Assembly (NCBI GenBank): GCA_015179045.1
Contig: WHUZ01000047.1
Location: forward strand, 248,001 to 312,000
DNA from: Kalaharituber pfeilii
Lineage: Eukaryota > Ascomycota > Pezizomycetes > Pezizales > Pezizaceae
Direction: 5' to 3'
DNA: 64,000 nt
Within the stretch, counting starts at the first letter, position 1, and each line of letters opens with the position of its first letter. Under the pieces are notes generated by a model. The model saw only the letters and a list, made by a program, of their open reading frames with translations. It had not been told where the DNA came from and searched no databases. The position numbers were made by a program, and so were the translations under genes. Of the stretch, positions 11,175 through 23,125 are shown in pieces.

Positions 11175-12800
11175 GAATGGGGACTTGAATGGACATCATA
11201 GAATGTCAGCTTGTGAGATGGGGGTGTGGCGGGAGAATGGGGTGAGACATACATCCTGCCTGTTTTCTTTTCAATTCTTCTTAATGAATAGTAATTTCAA
11301 ATCATAATTGCTTTTTACATATCTGTGTGCATGATTATTAGATTAGATGGTTACTTTCAGCAGATTGAAGGTAGTCAACTGCAAGTCGGATTGAGGGCGT
11401 TGAGTATATTTCTGACTAGTCTTCGTCCCCTTCAAGTTTTTGGCGGGCCGCTGGAGCATCTTTGAAGTTCTGGAGATATTGAGGCAGTTTCATTGCTATT
11501 GGCCACAATGCCCAGCGCAAGACTTGCGACATCCATGTTGAACTAAACAGGATGTTCCGCTGGTATGGATAAGAGCCGCGTGAGGATTATCCGGATTTGG
11601 AACTTCAAGTTTGGAATTCACTCTAACTGTTTGATAAGCTTCAAATTTCTCAATTTCTCTTGATCAGATCAACAATATGTATTCGGTCTGACCTTTACAA
11701 ATAAGAAGAGGCTCAGGTGTGCAAAAACCAACTCAAGTAAATACAAGGCTGAGCCTGCAGAGAACATATGCATATGGGTCAACTTCGAGGACCAATCAGT
11801 ATGCATCTCATATTGAACGAATGTGAGATGCTGCTGCATCCGCTGGAGGAGGGGTGCAAAAGTGTGGCACGTACAGACGCTGAGAGGTACTTTGACAGAT
11901 AGTACTTCATGATACTGAAAGAATTGCCAGCAGGTCTTGGTCAGGCATTTTCTGCCACCATAAAGACGCGGCCGAGAGCTGAACTGGGCATGCAAGCATT
12001 GATGTGATTACATCTCTGGGTACGAGAATAGCTTAAACCGTTGAGTAATGTACCATTCATATTCCTGTATATCGCAATGCTATTTTCAGGAAGGAAAAGT
12101 TAGATGAGCCCCTAGTCTTGAGCCTAGATGAGACCTGCCAATCCAAGGTTTCCTTTATGTATAATGAATTGGGGCTCAATGAAGTGGATCAATGCCATAG
12201 AACACCAGTTGGTTCTGCGCTCATCTCGGGGAAAACCTCTGATATGTAGTTAAAACTAAATCGGAATAGCATATAATCGGTAACTAGCCCATGAACTTCG
12301 AACGCTAGTATACTGGCTCCTTGAGAATTAGCATATGAAGCAAATACAGGAACCTAGTATTTCTGTGCTAGGGTGTTTCCAAGATATAAACAGTTCTTGA
12401 GCCCAGACACTCGTATAAACCTCAGACAATGGGAAAATATCCTTTTCGAATTCCGTCGGAACCAGCTTCTCAAAGTTGATTCCAGTTTACAACTAAATTC
12501 TAAATTGACTGACATCAACCTTGCGGGTAGTCTTGTAAACCAAGCTCGTAGGGTGTTGCGGGCACGAGAACAGGTGTTGCGCACTCGCCTGAGAATGTCA
12601 GTCAGTGGCTGGGTATGAGATTACCTTGCAGGCAATGTGGGGACTACATTATCACAAAACTTCCAAATTCCGATTTGTATGGAATGCGCCGCATAACGCT
12701 ACTTGGGCATTAGGTGCCTATAAAGGAGGAAAACAGCAGGCAAATACTCTCAGCGTTCATTTTCAGCATCCCAAGATCTCTTAATTGATTAACCGTAGTG
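11175..12800. other. Intergenic stretch with a STAND-domain relic
   Basis: Apart from the relic at 11416-11536, nothing convincing. A 108-codon open frame on the minus strand (11669-11995) has no recognisable domain. The motif GGGCACGAGAACA occurs at about 12560. Confidence 0.4.
11416..11536 (-). pseudogene. Relic of a fungal STAND/HeLo-like N-terminal domain
   Basis: On the minus strand an ATG at 11536 opens MDVASLALGIVA. After a 1-2 nt frame change near 11495-11500 the text continues AMKLPQYLQNFKDAPAARQK and ends at a TAG at 11416. An N-terminal 'M-D-hydrophobic-G-I-V-A' helix followed by YLQ-FKDAPAARQKL is the typical start of effector domains in fungal STAND proteins. Nothing downstream continues the domain. 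This is a truncated, frameshifted fragment. The family name is inferred from the pattern only. Confidence 0.3.
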
Positions 12801-12813
12801 CAGCCATGCCTGG

Positions 12814-13448
12814 TACTCGTTACCAGCATTTAGTGATGCAGGTGGGGGCGGTGTTGGCAGACCGTGCGAGAGGTCTATATTCAGGTGTGTAAGATGCAAT
12901 ATGAACGAACAACTTGAATGCATTTGACTCACTGAACATGAGAATAATATCAACATTGCGTTAGTATTGTATATGTCCACCATTTGCTATGATTACAGCT
13001 TGCACTCGGTGAGGCATAGAATCTGTCGACTCTAATATCTCTTCACCAGTAATAACATCCCACTGTTCCAGTGTTCTAGAAACAAGTTGTTCTCCACGAG
13101 GTCTAGGAGATCGCTTGTTCAGTCCTTTCTTCATTATTCCTCAGATACCCTCAATAGGATTGAGATCTGGAGATAAGGTGCCCATATCAAAGACTGCATA
13201 TTGTACCAATTCCGAAACCATTGTGTTTGCTTCGTTGTATGAGCAGAAGCACCATCCTCCATGACATACAGCCAGCAATTCGCATATGCACTTTCTACTT
13301 GGTAGAAAGGATTTAATTGGAATTGTACAGTTCTACAGTACGACTCGATATTGCATCTCACCACACCTGAACACAGACCTGTCGCACGGTCTGCCAACAT
13401 CGCCCCCACCTGCATCACTAAATGCTGGTAACGAGTATGATATAGCAC
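12814..13448 (-). mobile_element. Dead Tc1/mariner transposase remnant with inverted-repeat arms
   Basis: The minus strand from 13448 reads into a Tc1-type DDE core: YVMEDGASAHTTKQTQWFRN, where the D of EDGASAH is the second catalytic Asp. The following PDLNPIE region is degraded (APYLQISILLR). Further matches to the C-terminal part (NKRSPRPRGE-like, then SMPHRVQA-like and ANGGHIQY-like) appear in shifted frames down to about 12970. Arms of about 88 bp at 12814-12900 and 13350-13437 are inverted copies with a handful of mismatches. The inner arm lies inside the transposase frame, so the locus looks like a rearranged partial inverted duplication and not an intact element. Confidence 0.65.
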
Positions 13449-13868
13449 AGTGCGGCAGGATCCGTGTTAGGTCAAGCTTTTTTGGCAGATGATCCACAGT
13501 TGAATCAGCCGTTCCCGCCCGTGCTGTTATGCCGGGCGATCCTTGCCGGCAGCAGGTCCTCCACTGGTAGCGTTTTGGACCTTACATTCACAGATCGTGA
13601 GATCGAGAACTTGGAGTACTCATGTAAGTAAATATCGATCAACTTGGGGGCCAGTTCAAGTCGATACCATGCAACCTGCTAGCTAGGGATGTGATGTGAA
13701 TTGCTTACTCTTTAACTATTCTATGGTCGGAAATTTTCTGAACACAATGGAACGGCCGGTTGTGGTGTCAACTACTACTAGGCAGTCTCGTGACGAGGCT
13801 TATACAACTACCCCTCTTTTCGCCCCGCGCGGCGCCCCTCATTCTGCAGTTGCAGTCTCGCTTCCACA

Positions 13869-16800
13869 ATGCGCAATCTCATTAGGTTGGGTGGGACGAT
13901 CACACGGCCAGTTGCCCGCCCAGCTCGCTCCATCTTGCACCCCGCCTCCCCCACCAAGGTTGGGTTGTTCTCCACCTCCACTAGGTTCAGTACGTCAATC
14001 CGAAAACTATCAACAGTCCTCCATTGCTCTGCTGGTGCATCCACACAATCCAGTCTCAACCCAACTGCTCTCAATAAACGAAATATCTCGCTGCAAAACA
14101 CTGCCGACAGACTCTCTCCCAAAGAATTTGTCAGATACTGCTCACATAGAAGGATGTGTCTTCAGCATGGAATCGACACGGAAACTCCTGGCAGTGTTGT
14201 TGACATCACTGCTGGAAGGGAGATCCTGCCTGCAGATGTATCGCCTACCAATTACAAACTGACATTGGAGCCCAATTTTGATACATTCACCTTTGAGGGC
14301 ACTGTCGTCATTGAGTAATTCCTCAAGGTCCTCTTGGTAGAAAATTGTCATGCTAACCGATTTCAAAGCCTAGATGTTGTGAAAGATACTTCCGAGATTT
14401 CTGTCAATGCTCTGGAGCTCAAAATTCACTCTGCCAAAATTACTGCTGGAGGAGTAAGCGCTGAGGAATCTAATTCCATCAAGTGAGTTGTACGAGGGGG
14501 TGTGTGCAGAAGGGAGACTGTTAAGTGCTTATTGGAACCTTCAGATTCAATGATGACAAGCAGATGGCTACGATTGGCTTCAAAGAGACTCTTCGAGCTG
14601 GAAGCAAAGCAGTCTTGACTATAGCTTTCCAGGGAATACTAAATGACAAGATGGCCGGTTCGTTTCCACGTTAAGAGAATATCCACAAGAGATTTTGCTA
14701 AATCTACTAGGGTTCTATCGTTCATCCTACAAGGCCGAGGATGGCAGTACCAAGTATCTTGCTACCACTCAGATGGAACCTACAGATGCTCGCAGGGTAT
14801 GTTACCTAAATCCATATTTTTCTTTTCTTTTTTTTTTTTTTTTTTTTTTTGCCCTTGTTGTACTGATACAATTACAGGCTTTTCCATGCTTCGACGAGCC
14901 AGCGCTCAAGGCGACATACGAAGTCTCTCTTATTGCAGACAAGAATCTTACATGTCTTTCCAACATGGACGTAAAGTCTGAGGAGGAGTTACCCTCTAGG
15001 AAGAGGAAAGTGAACTTCAATAAGAGTCCGCCAATGTCAACTTATGTACGTGTAATCTTCTATATTCTTAAATTGTGAATTCCAACTAACTGTTTGACAG
15101 TTGTTAGCTTTCATTGTTGGTGACCTTCGTTACATCGAGACCAATGATTTCAGAGTCCCTGTTAGAGTCTATGCTACACCAGGTAATGAGAAGCATGGCG
15201 ACTTCTCGTTGAAGCTAGCGGCAAAGACATTGAAGTTCTATGAGGAGACCTTTGACAGCCCATTCCCACTACCGAAGATGGACATGGTTGCCATTCCAGA
15301 TTTCAGTGCAGGAGCTATGGAGAACTGGGGTTTAGTTACATACAGAGTCGTCGATTTGTTATTTGATGAGACTACTAGCGGAGCCCATACTAAACAGCGA
15401 GTTGCCGAGGGTAGGACAACCGGTTCCCCATATATGATTTCAATTAACTTGTGAACAGTCGTACAGCACGAGTTGGCCCATCAATGGTTTGGAAACTTGG
15501 TTACGATGGACTTCTGGGATGGCTTGTGGCTTAATGAAGGCTTCGCTACTTGGTAATTTCTACTGCAGTCTGGAAGCATCAGTGTTACACAATTCTAACG
15601 GCATCACAGGATGTCCTGGTATTCCTGCAATGTGTTCTACCCTGAGTGGAAGGTTTGGGAAGGCTATGTGACAGATAACCTGCAGAGCGCACTCTCTCTG
15701 GACTCACTCCGGAGCAGCCATCCAATTGAAGTGCCTGTGAAACGAGCTGATGAAATTAACCAAATCTTCGATGCCATTTCCTATTCCAAAGGCTCGTGCG
15801 TTTTGCGCATGATTTCGAAGTATCTTGGTGAGGATGTGTTCATGGAGGGTATCAGACGTTACCTGAAAAAGCACGCCTACGGGAACACACAAACAAAAGA
15901 TCTATGGGCATCTTTGAGTGACGCTAGTGGAAAGGATGTTGGGGTCATCATGGACATCTGGACCAAGAAGGTTGGATATCCTGTGATCACAGTTACTGAG
16001 AAAGGCAATGAACTTCATCTCCGCCAAAACAGATTCTTGCGGACTGCGGATGTTAAGCCTGAAGAGGACCAAACTCTTTACCCAATTTTTGTCGGCTTGA
16101 GGACCAAGGAGGGCGTTCAAGAAGATTTAGCGTTCAGCACGAGGGAGACCATTATTCCTTTAAAGGACACTGAATTCTTCAAGCTGAATGCGGACCATGC
16201 TGGGATTTATAGGACTTCATATACTCCTGAACGGCTTACCAAGCTCGGAGAGGCGGCAAAGGCAGATCTTTTGACTGTTGAGGATAGAGCAGGTATGGTT
16301 GCAGATGCTGGTGCATTGGCGGCCAGTGGATATCAGAAAACTTCTGGGCTACTTGGTTTGTTGAGCGGTTTGAGCGACGAGAAGGAGGTTGTCGTTTGGG
16401 ACGAGATTACAACGAGAGTAGCCGCTATCAGAGGAGCTTGGATATTCGAGGATGAGGCATTGAAGAAGGCGCTGAAAGCGTTCCAGAAAGATTTGACAAG
16501 CCCTCAAGCACATGCTATTGGGTGGGAGTTCACAAGTAGTGATACCCACCTTGAGCAGCAAAAGAAGGCCCTCATGTTTGGGTCTGCAGGCCTCGCTGGA
16601 GACGAAAAGTATGATTCCTCAACCAAACCGGACTTAGAACCAAATCTGATCACTGATTATTACAAAGGGTCATTAAAGCTGCATTGGACATGTTTGAAAA
16701 GTTTGCTGCTGGAGACAAGAAAGCTATTCATCCAAACATTCGAGGAAATGTCTATGCTATAGCTCTTGAGAATGGTGGTGAAAGAGAGGTAATGAATATA

Positions 16801-17417
16801 TAGTCTCGCCCCACACGGATATAGTGGATACAATGGGAGGTATTAACCATATATGCGGATATGTATAGTATGACATCATTCTCAACGCTTACAGAACATC
16901 CACGAACAGCGATGAGAAGAATACTGCACTTCGAGCTCTGGGACGTTCCAAGAACCCCAAGTGTATCCAGCGCAGCTTAGATCTTGCACTGAGCAGTGAA
17001 GTGAAGGAGCAAGATGTGGGTGGCGCCTTTTGATACACTGTCTTTTCTACTATTACTGATATTTCTGGTTGATAGATTTACCTTCCAATCAGTTCCTTAC
17101 GAAGCCACAAGGAGGGTATTGTTGAACTCTGGAAATGGGCTCAATCGAACTGGGATACCATTGAGCGCAAGCTGCCACCTGGTCTCTCTATGCTTGGCTC
17201 TGTTGTTCAGATGGTCACGTCTGGGTTTACAAGCCAAGAGGCAATTGATGACATTCAAAAGTTCTTTGGGGCACGCAGTACAAAGGGTTTTGATCAAGGA
17301 TTGGCACAGAGTCTTGATGGTATTAGAGCAAAGGCCGCTTGGCTTGAGAGGGATAGGAGTGATGTCGAGTCATGGCTGAAGAGCAAGGGCTACTTGGGCG
17401 GGTCGAGCAACCTATAG
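13869..17417 (+). CDS. APE2: M1-family zinc aminopeptidase (puromycin-sensitive type, Ape2/Aap1-like)
   Basis: Removes N-terminal residues from peptides. Eleven exons, all joins GT-AG and frame-consistent: 13869-14314, 14369-14482, 14545-14657, 14711-14796, 14878-15045, 15101-15410, 15459-15552, 15610-16608, 16668-16788, 16869-17015, 17076-17417, giving 979 aa. Seen in order: [17 protein letters not shown] (domain start), [16 protein letters not shown], the exopeptidase signature GAMENWG, the zinc site [10 protein letters not shown] followed 18 residues later by the Glu in NEGFATW (split by an intron inside the Trp codon), then the ERAP1-like C-terminal helices. The first about 90 residues are Arg/Ser-rich with almost no acids ([20 protein letters not shown]), typical of a mitochondrial leader. 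An in-frame Met at 14154 would give a cytosolic form. No frameshifts. Confidence 0.95.
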
Positions 17418-18434
17418 AGCGGAATTAGACCATTTGTGAGGGAATCCATAAGACAGGGCATAGAGATTTGAATAAATGCAATTGTGGAAATAACAATAGT
17501 ATCGTGACCAGAATGTATAAACCCTTCTTGGCAGGATAAGTCGCCAACGAAGTGCTAGTTCATCAGTTATAGCAAGAGGAATTTGTAGGGGCAAGGCTAA
17601 TATTGGCATAGAAGTACGAAAACATCAAAGAAAACACAACAAGGTACTCAGAAATATTTCAGGTTCAGCTTATGTTAGTTAGGAGCTTGGAAAATACCAA
17701 TGAGATGTATCAGGGTAAATTGAGTCTCCAAATTTATTGATCCACGAAAGTTCGCTTGTCGATGGGTTAAAGAACTGGCTGAGGAGCAAAATGATTAGAA
17801 TAGATCCTGGCTTTAAATTTAATTGGAGTTAAAAACTGCTCGTTCTCTCTGTAGCTGTTAGGGTTGTTGACCCTTCGTATTTTACTTTATTTTTATTTTA
17901 TTTTTGGGGGGGTGGGGGTGGGGGCTTATTCCCCATTGTTGTGTTTTATCCTTTATTGTCCCGAGCCCATGATGAAATCGATTTTGATACATAATCCAAG
18001 CTTGTCAGAAGTTAATCTATTTTATCTGAGATACTAAGAATACATTCTCATTGAGCCCCTAGAAATATCTGGTAAAGAGATCTGGGGTGGATTTACGGAT
18101 GGGAGTTTCAGGGTAAGTGAAAGGGGTTCTGGAGTTGGTTATGTATCAAAACTAAAGATAATTGGAAACTGTTTCTTAGATGCTTGGGGAATGTAGATTG
18201 TGGAATGTAAATATTTCGTTATATATATATATATATATATATTCTGCTCTGGTTTCCTTTTTTTTTTTTTTTTTGGTGGGGGGAGGGGGGGAGGGAGCGT
18301 TTACATACTCCCAGAAGTCGGGGACGGGGATCACGAGCTTGACTTGGCACTGTATATTCTCAGATACCATAATGCTTTCCCCCTCACCGCACCCCCAACA
18401 TACATAAAGAAAACATACACAAAACAAAACCCCT
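17418..18434. other. Intergenic region between aminopeptidase and MFS gene (convergent)
   Basis: No gene seen. It contains TTTTA/G-rich sequence near 17880-17930, an (AT)n run at about 18220-18242 and a T-run at 18258-18274 followed by G-rich sequence. Confidence 0.55.
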
Positions 18435-20352
18435 TTAATGCACATGCCCTTTCGGCACCCTCGGCAAGGCAAGCCACAATCCCAACTGCCCAGCCAGCAG
18501 TCCTAGAATCACCGGATGCATTGACTGCACGCCTCTCCTCTGTGCAATAGCCCCGACCATGAACGGGAAAATCGCAGCCCCGCTTCCGCCCACCGCCGTT
18601 GCAAACCCGACCCCGCTGACGTGCAGCCTGGGCGGCAAAAGCTTCGTCTCGACCACCATCGCAGACGGAAACAGCGGGCCGATAAAGTACCCCAGCAGCG
18701 CCACGCTCACAGCCGACACGTAAAAGTGCGGCACGAGCCAGAAGAGGAGCTCGAGGCCGATGCTGAGGATCAGGTAGATGGTCACCATCTTCTTCTCGCC
18801 CCACCGCCCCGTCAGCCAGCCCAGCGTGAACCGGCTGACAGTAAGCCCAATCCAGAAGCCCGCAGACACCATCCCGGAGTCGAACGGGGTGGAGTTACGG
18901 ATGCGCAGCATGAACGTGACGATCCAGCCTCCGAGCGCTACCTCGGCGCCGACATAGATCCATAGAAACCCGGAAATGAGCCATGTGGTCTTGTGCTTGA
19001 GGGCTTCGCGCGTGCGGCCGCCGTGCGTGGTGCGCCCGGCGACAGGAGTGTGATCTGCGCGGTATTGCGTGCCGGTCTCTGTCCAAAAGGTAAGGACTGA
19101 GAAGATGGCGGCGATGGCGGCGAGGCCAATCATGAGGTAGTAGAAGGTGTACCAGGGGTTTCCGCGGGTTATCAATGTGGTGGCGATGATGGGAGAGAGC
19201 ACTGCGCCTAGGCCGTACATGCCGTGCAGAAGGCCGAGGATTTCGTTGGACTTGTCCATGACGCCGATGTACCTGTCGTGATACTTTGCGTTAGCCAAAA
19301 ACGAGAGGAGGATAGGATTTCCATCTAGGAGCGGGGACCTACGAGTTCCATGCAGCATCAATACATCCGCTGCCGAACCCCGCTAGACACATAACCACCA
19401 CAAGCGTGGGATACGGCGGGTGTAGTGCCATGATCACGTATGAAACTCCATGGCACATGGAGCCGAAAAAACCGACTCCACGCCTACCGACAAAGCTGTG
19501 TAAGCGGTCATTGAACATGGCTGCGAGAGTATACCCCACGAAGGGGGTCAAGAAGATGAGCGAGACCACTACGAAGCTGATATTATAGTATTTTTCCAGC
19601 TAGAGATTATAGAGGAATATCAGTAACTGCGAAATATAGACTAAATAGAGAGTATATATATAGAACCACTTACATATGGGATCAGAGCCTATATCGATGC
19701 TTCGCCTGTTAGCAAACCCATATACTCCTCCCAGGCTACAAAAAAAGTATGATTTTCCTGTATACGTACACCATATGCAGAATCATTCATGCCTGTCAAT
19801 AATAGCAACGGTCAGTGATATACTTCTACATTCATGGCTTTCCCAATAGCTCAACTAGGATAAATTACTCATTCACTTACCCAAAACCAAAAAGCTATAA
19901 AATGTAGCTAAAATCCTCCATTTGTTGACCGGTGGATTGTTCCAAGTCTGTCTTGCAGGAACCACGACCGTGCCATCTGGCGGAACGCTCTCGAACTGCT
20001 CCACATGCGTAGAGCGCCGTTGGTCTTCTGGACCATTGCCTACTCCTCCAGCAGTACTTCGAACACTACGAGTCTCGGCTGCCGCCCCCGTGTTCTCGAT
20101 ATCCCTTCCTAATGTGAATTCCTCCTTTTTGATGCTAGGGGTATATGTACGTATGTGGGGGGTATCGTCAAGCTTCACTGAGTGGGTGGATTTGATTGAA
20201 AGACTAGACGATGAAATTGGCGGGTATCGTGGTAGCGAGTAGGGAGCAGTGGAGGAGGATGGCGTCTCACTACTGTGGTCACACGAGTTGGAAGTGGAAT
20301 GAAATGAGGGTAACTCAATGGTTACTGTTGCGGTTTCCGTAGGTGGTGCCAT
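18435..20352 (-). CDS. Major facilitator superfamily transporter (fucose-permease-like fungal family)
   Basis: A plasma- or organelle-membrane transporter; the substrate cannot be read from sequence. Five exons on the minus strand: 19881-20352, 19770-19792, 19674-19688, 19343-19599, 18435-19272, total 534 aa. Residues 1-145 form a hydrophilic Ser/Thr-rich tail. The first membrane segment then starts at WRILATFYSFLVLG and continues G-MNDSAYG-ALIPY-LEKYYNISFVVVSLIFL across two micro-exons of 23 and 15 nt. Further motifs: TPFVGYTLAAMFND-RLHSFVGRRG (MFS motif-A-like loop), NEILGLLHGMYGLGAVLSP, and a C-half with GLTVSRFTLGWLTGRWGEKK. The two micro-exons are supported by exact frame and by family-like sequence, but transcripts would settle them. 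Confidence 0.9.
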
Positions 20353-22030
20353 TTTTGAAGGTATGTGGAGGGTGAGTCACAGCTCGCGCGCGCGAATATA
20401 CTAAGTAAGGTATCAATTGGCAATTGCAAGTCGCAATTGCAATAACTGCGCGGACACCCCACTGTATGAAATTCGTCCGAATGAAAGGGTAGAGAATTCG
20501 TCAGAGATGGGATGGGAGCAGAATTATATACCTCCCCAAAGACAGCACCTTCTGTAAGTTGCCGCCCCACTATCCAGTTGCCTAGGTATCCGCAATCTAG
20601 GTAGCTAAGGAAAAAACAAACCGCAATTAGCAATAAACCAAGAGCGACACATAGCCGTTTTCCGTACCTTGTACGTTTCCCTCAGGAGCCATTTGATCCT
20701 CCTCCTTCCCCTCCTCTTGCTCTACCTCTCCCCCAGCTCCACCCCGTTTCACCCCGACAATTTCACCGAAGCTGTTATCAAAGTACTTGTGTATCTACAT
20801 TTACTTACCCGCATTGATGTCTTGACGTAGTAGCTTCAAAACTTACACATCCGTCAAAGTGATACATATACCCAGTATATATCATTAGATCGGCTTATCA
20901 CACATTCGCATGGAATTTCTTGATCTTTACGAGATTGCATTATTCCCCCCTTGTTCCATTATTCCTTGTAGCGGTTGGAAGTGGAGTAAATATGTTGCTT
21001 GACGATTGCCGGTTACAGCTCTAGCAATTCACTGGGTACTGTATCCTTCCCATTATTATTAGTGAGTGCCGAGAGTCTCCGGTGAAAAGGATAGTCGGTG
21101 TTTAGCCTATTCGTTTGGCAATGCATGAAAGACTCATACTGAACTTTTTGATGTGGATATCTAGTCTCGTGTGGACATCGGCCTATCCAGCCGGAGGTTA
21201 CAGAAAAAGCAAATTTGAAAAGTGCGGATTTCCCAGACCAGCGGTATTCTTGGAAGATACAAGCCTTTTAAGGTTTGGTGTAATTTCGGGAGGCATACCG
21301 TACGTGACGTGATGCCAGCGCTACCCCAGTCTTTTAACACAGTCACCCCGTAAAAAAGTTGTACAACTTACTTGCGACCTCACCTCTTTCAAACTCCAAT
21401 TGCACGACAGGATATCTTATCCCGAGCTCCTTGTCCCGCGGCACCGGGCTGGGTCACCTATGCATGCAGCATTCGCTTTGGTGTTTTGGCGTGAATTTCA
21501 CTTGGTCCGGTAACAGAACCCAACATAGTCTGGTTGACATGCATGACCGACCTGCGTAGTACTGTACTGTACAGAGTTATGAGTACTCGAGTACAGTAAG
21601 CTTAAGCTCGGCAACGCTCTTTGCCTCAGAACTAGCTAGATATACATATGGTTCCTTCTCTGTGAATGGGAGAACTATCGGATAACACTACGCTTCACTC
21701 TACCGACTACAAACAGGCCGCGTTGCAAAGTGTTTGAGCTGAATGGATCTCACGTTCATACTGATGATGTGCCTGAATACACGGGCAAGTGCTTTCTCAC
21801 ACCTTCAAATCCTTTTAGTAGACATCCCCTTTCTTCACTTCAACTTGAACTCTCCAAAAACGACACTTAACAATACATGCTTGGCAGACTTTTCACACAT
21901 CACGTACCTAACAATCCCGTTGGGCGCCAAAGCCGGCAAGATATACTCCTCTCGTTGTGAGCACCGGGGAGGGGGAGAGCGGAGCGGAGCGGATCATTGA
22001 CTGGCGCTTCCCATTCGAGGCGCGGGCCAG
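20353..22030. other. Upstream region of the MFS gene and unannotated spacer
   Basis: No gene recognised. Close to the MFS start lie a CGCGCG run (about 20386-20393) and repeated GCAATTGC-like sequence (about 20415-20440). Beyond 20700 the sequence is ordinary and non-coding by eye. Confidence 0.45.
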
Positions 22031-23125
22031 TTACGGGCTAAGGCGGCGGTTCCTTGGTGGCTTCGGCGGGGGTGATGTTCTTGACTCCGGGCACTGTCGA
22101 GCCCAATGGTTGGTTCCTCCGCAGTTGAAACAGAGTTCGACGTTCGTATCTTTCGGTTTCGCTCGATGCACGATGGTGGCCTGCGTGTAGGCGCCCCTCT
22201 GGCGACGAGGCCTCTGTTGGGAGGCAGCAGAGGAAAGTCGGGATTCGATGATGAGTGCGGTTTCGATGAAACCTTTGAGGGTCGTACTCTGGTCGGTAGC
22301 GAGGGCTCGGGTCATTTTTGGGGAAAGGGCGATGCGAAGTTCACTCAGCTTCTCTTCCTCGTCCTCGATACCTGCTAATCGGGCAACGGAGTAGAATTCT
22401 TCGAGAAAGTCCCGGAACGGCTTCCTCCCTTGTCTCATGACGTTGAAGCGCAACTTTGCTTGCTTTTTTCCGGCAACGTCCCCGTAGATTTTGTGAACTC
22501 CTCGAGAACCCGTTCAATCAACTGATCCCTAGTTTCGGTGTCAGCGATCTGCTGAAACCTCTTTTTGTCCAGTTCGTGGTTGGCATTCCCATTTAGACGG
22601 AATCGGATATACAAACCCGCTTCGTTTGGCTCTGAGTAGATCTCCTTATCTCCATCCAGCTTGTCCAAGATTTTTTCCTTCCATTGCTCGAATTTAGTTC
22701 TGTCTCCGTTAAACGCCGGCGCTTCGGGGAACATAGAAATTCGGTTATTTTCTGGAGTACACGCCGAAACCGGTTTGGGTGTTCTCGACTCATCGGTTCT
22801 TGGTAAGCTTCCTGAAACAGTCTGCGCTGAAGGGGCGTCCCCGTAGAATTGAGAGAGTTCTTGAAGAACACGTTCGATCAACTGATCTCTTGTCCCATCA
22901 TCAGTAATCTGTTTAAATCTTTTCCTGTCGAGCACATGGGAGACGCGCCCTGTTAGGCGAGATTTGATATACAAACCCGCTTCGCTTGGTTCTGAATAGA
23001 GCTTTCCCCATTTTATCAAGGATTTTATTCTTCCATTCTTTGAATCTAGTTTTGTCCCCGCTAAACTTGGGTGCGTCGGGGAATTTCGCCCCGGGTGCTC
23101 TTGTCTGGTCTGGCATATTTTTCAA
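22031..23125 (-). mobile_element. Retrotransposon Gag-like gene (duplicated module, CCHC zinc knuckle), frameshifted
   Basis: The minus-strand reading starts near 23110 with FPDAPKFSGDKTRFKEWK, a fungal Gag capsid-like module, and runs to LYSEPSEAGLYIK and RDQLIERVLQELSQFYGD. The same module then repeats (FPEAPAFNGDRTKFEQWK to RDQLIERVLEEF). The Gag C-half follows: RFNVMRQGRKPFRDFLEEFY and a CX2CX4HX4C zinc knuckle, CFNCGGTNHWARQC, then a stop. Two frame changes are needed, near 23003-23009 (CCCC/TTT runs) and near 22487-22493 (TTTT run). No protease, reverse transcriptase or integrase is visible on the 3' side down to about 21,900, and no clear LTR was found. It may be a solo Gag copy, a domesticated Gag or a truncated Ty3-type element. 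Confidence 0.75.

Noticed and set aside
11669..11995. 108-codon minus-strand frame
   Set aside because: No domain, no splice partners and no supporting neighbours.
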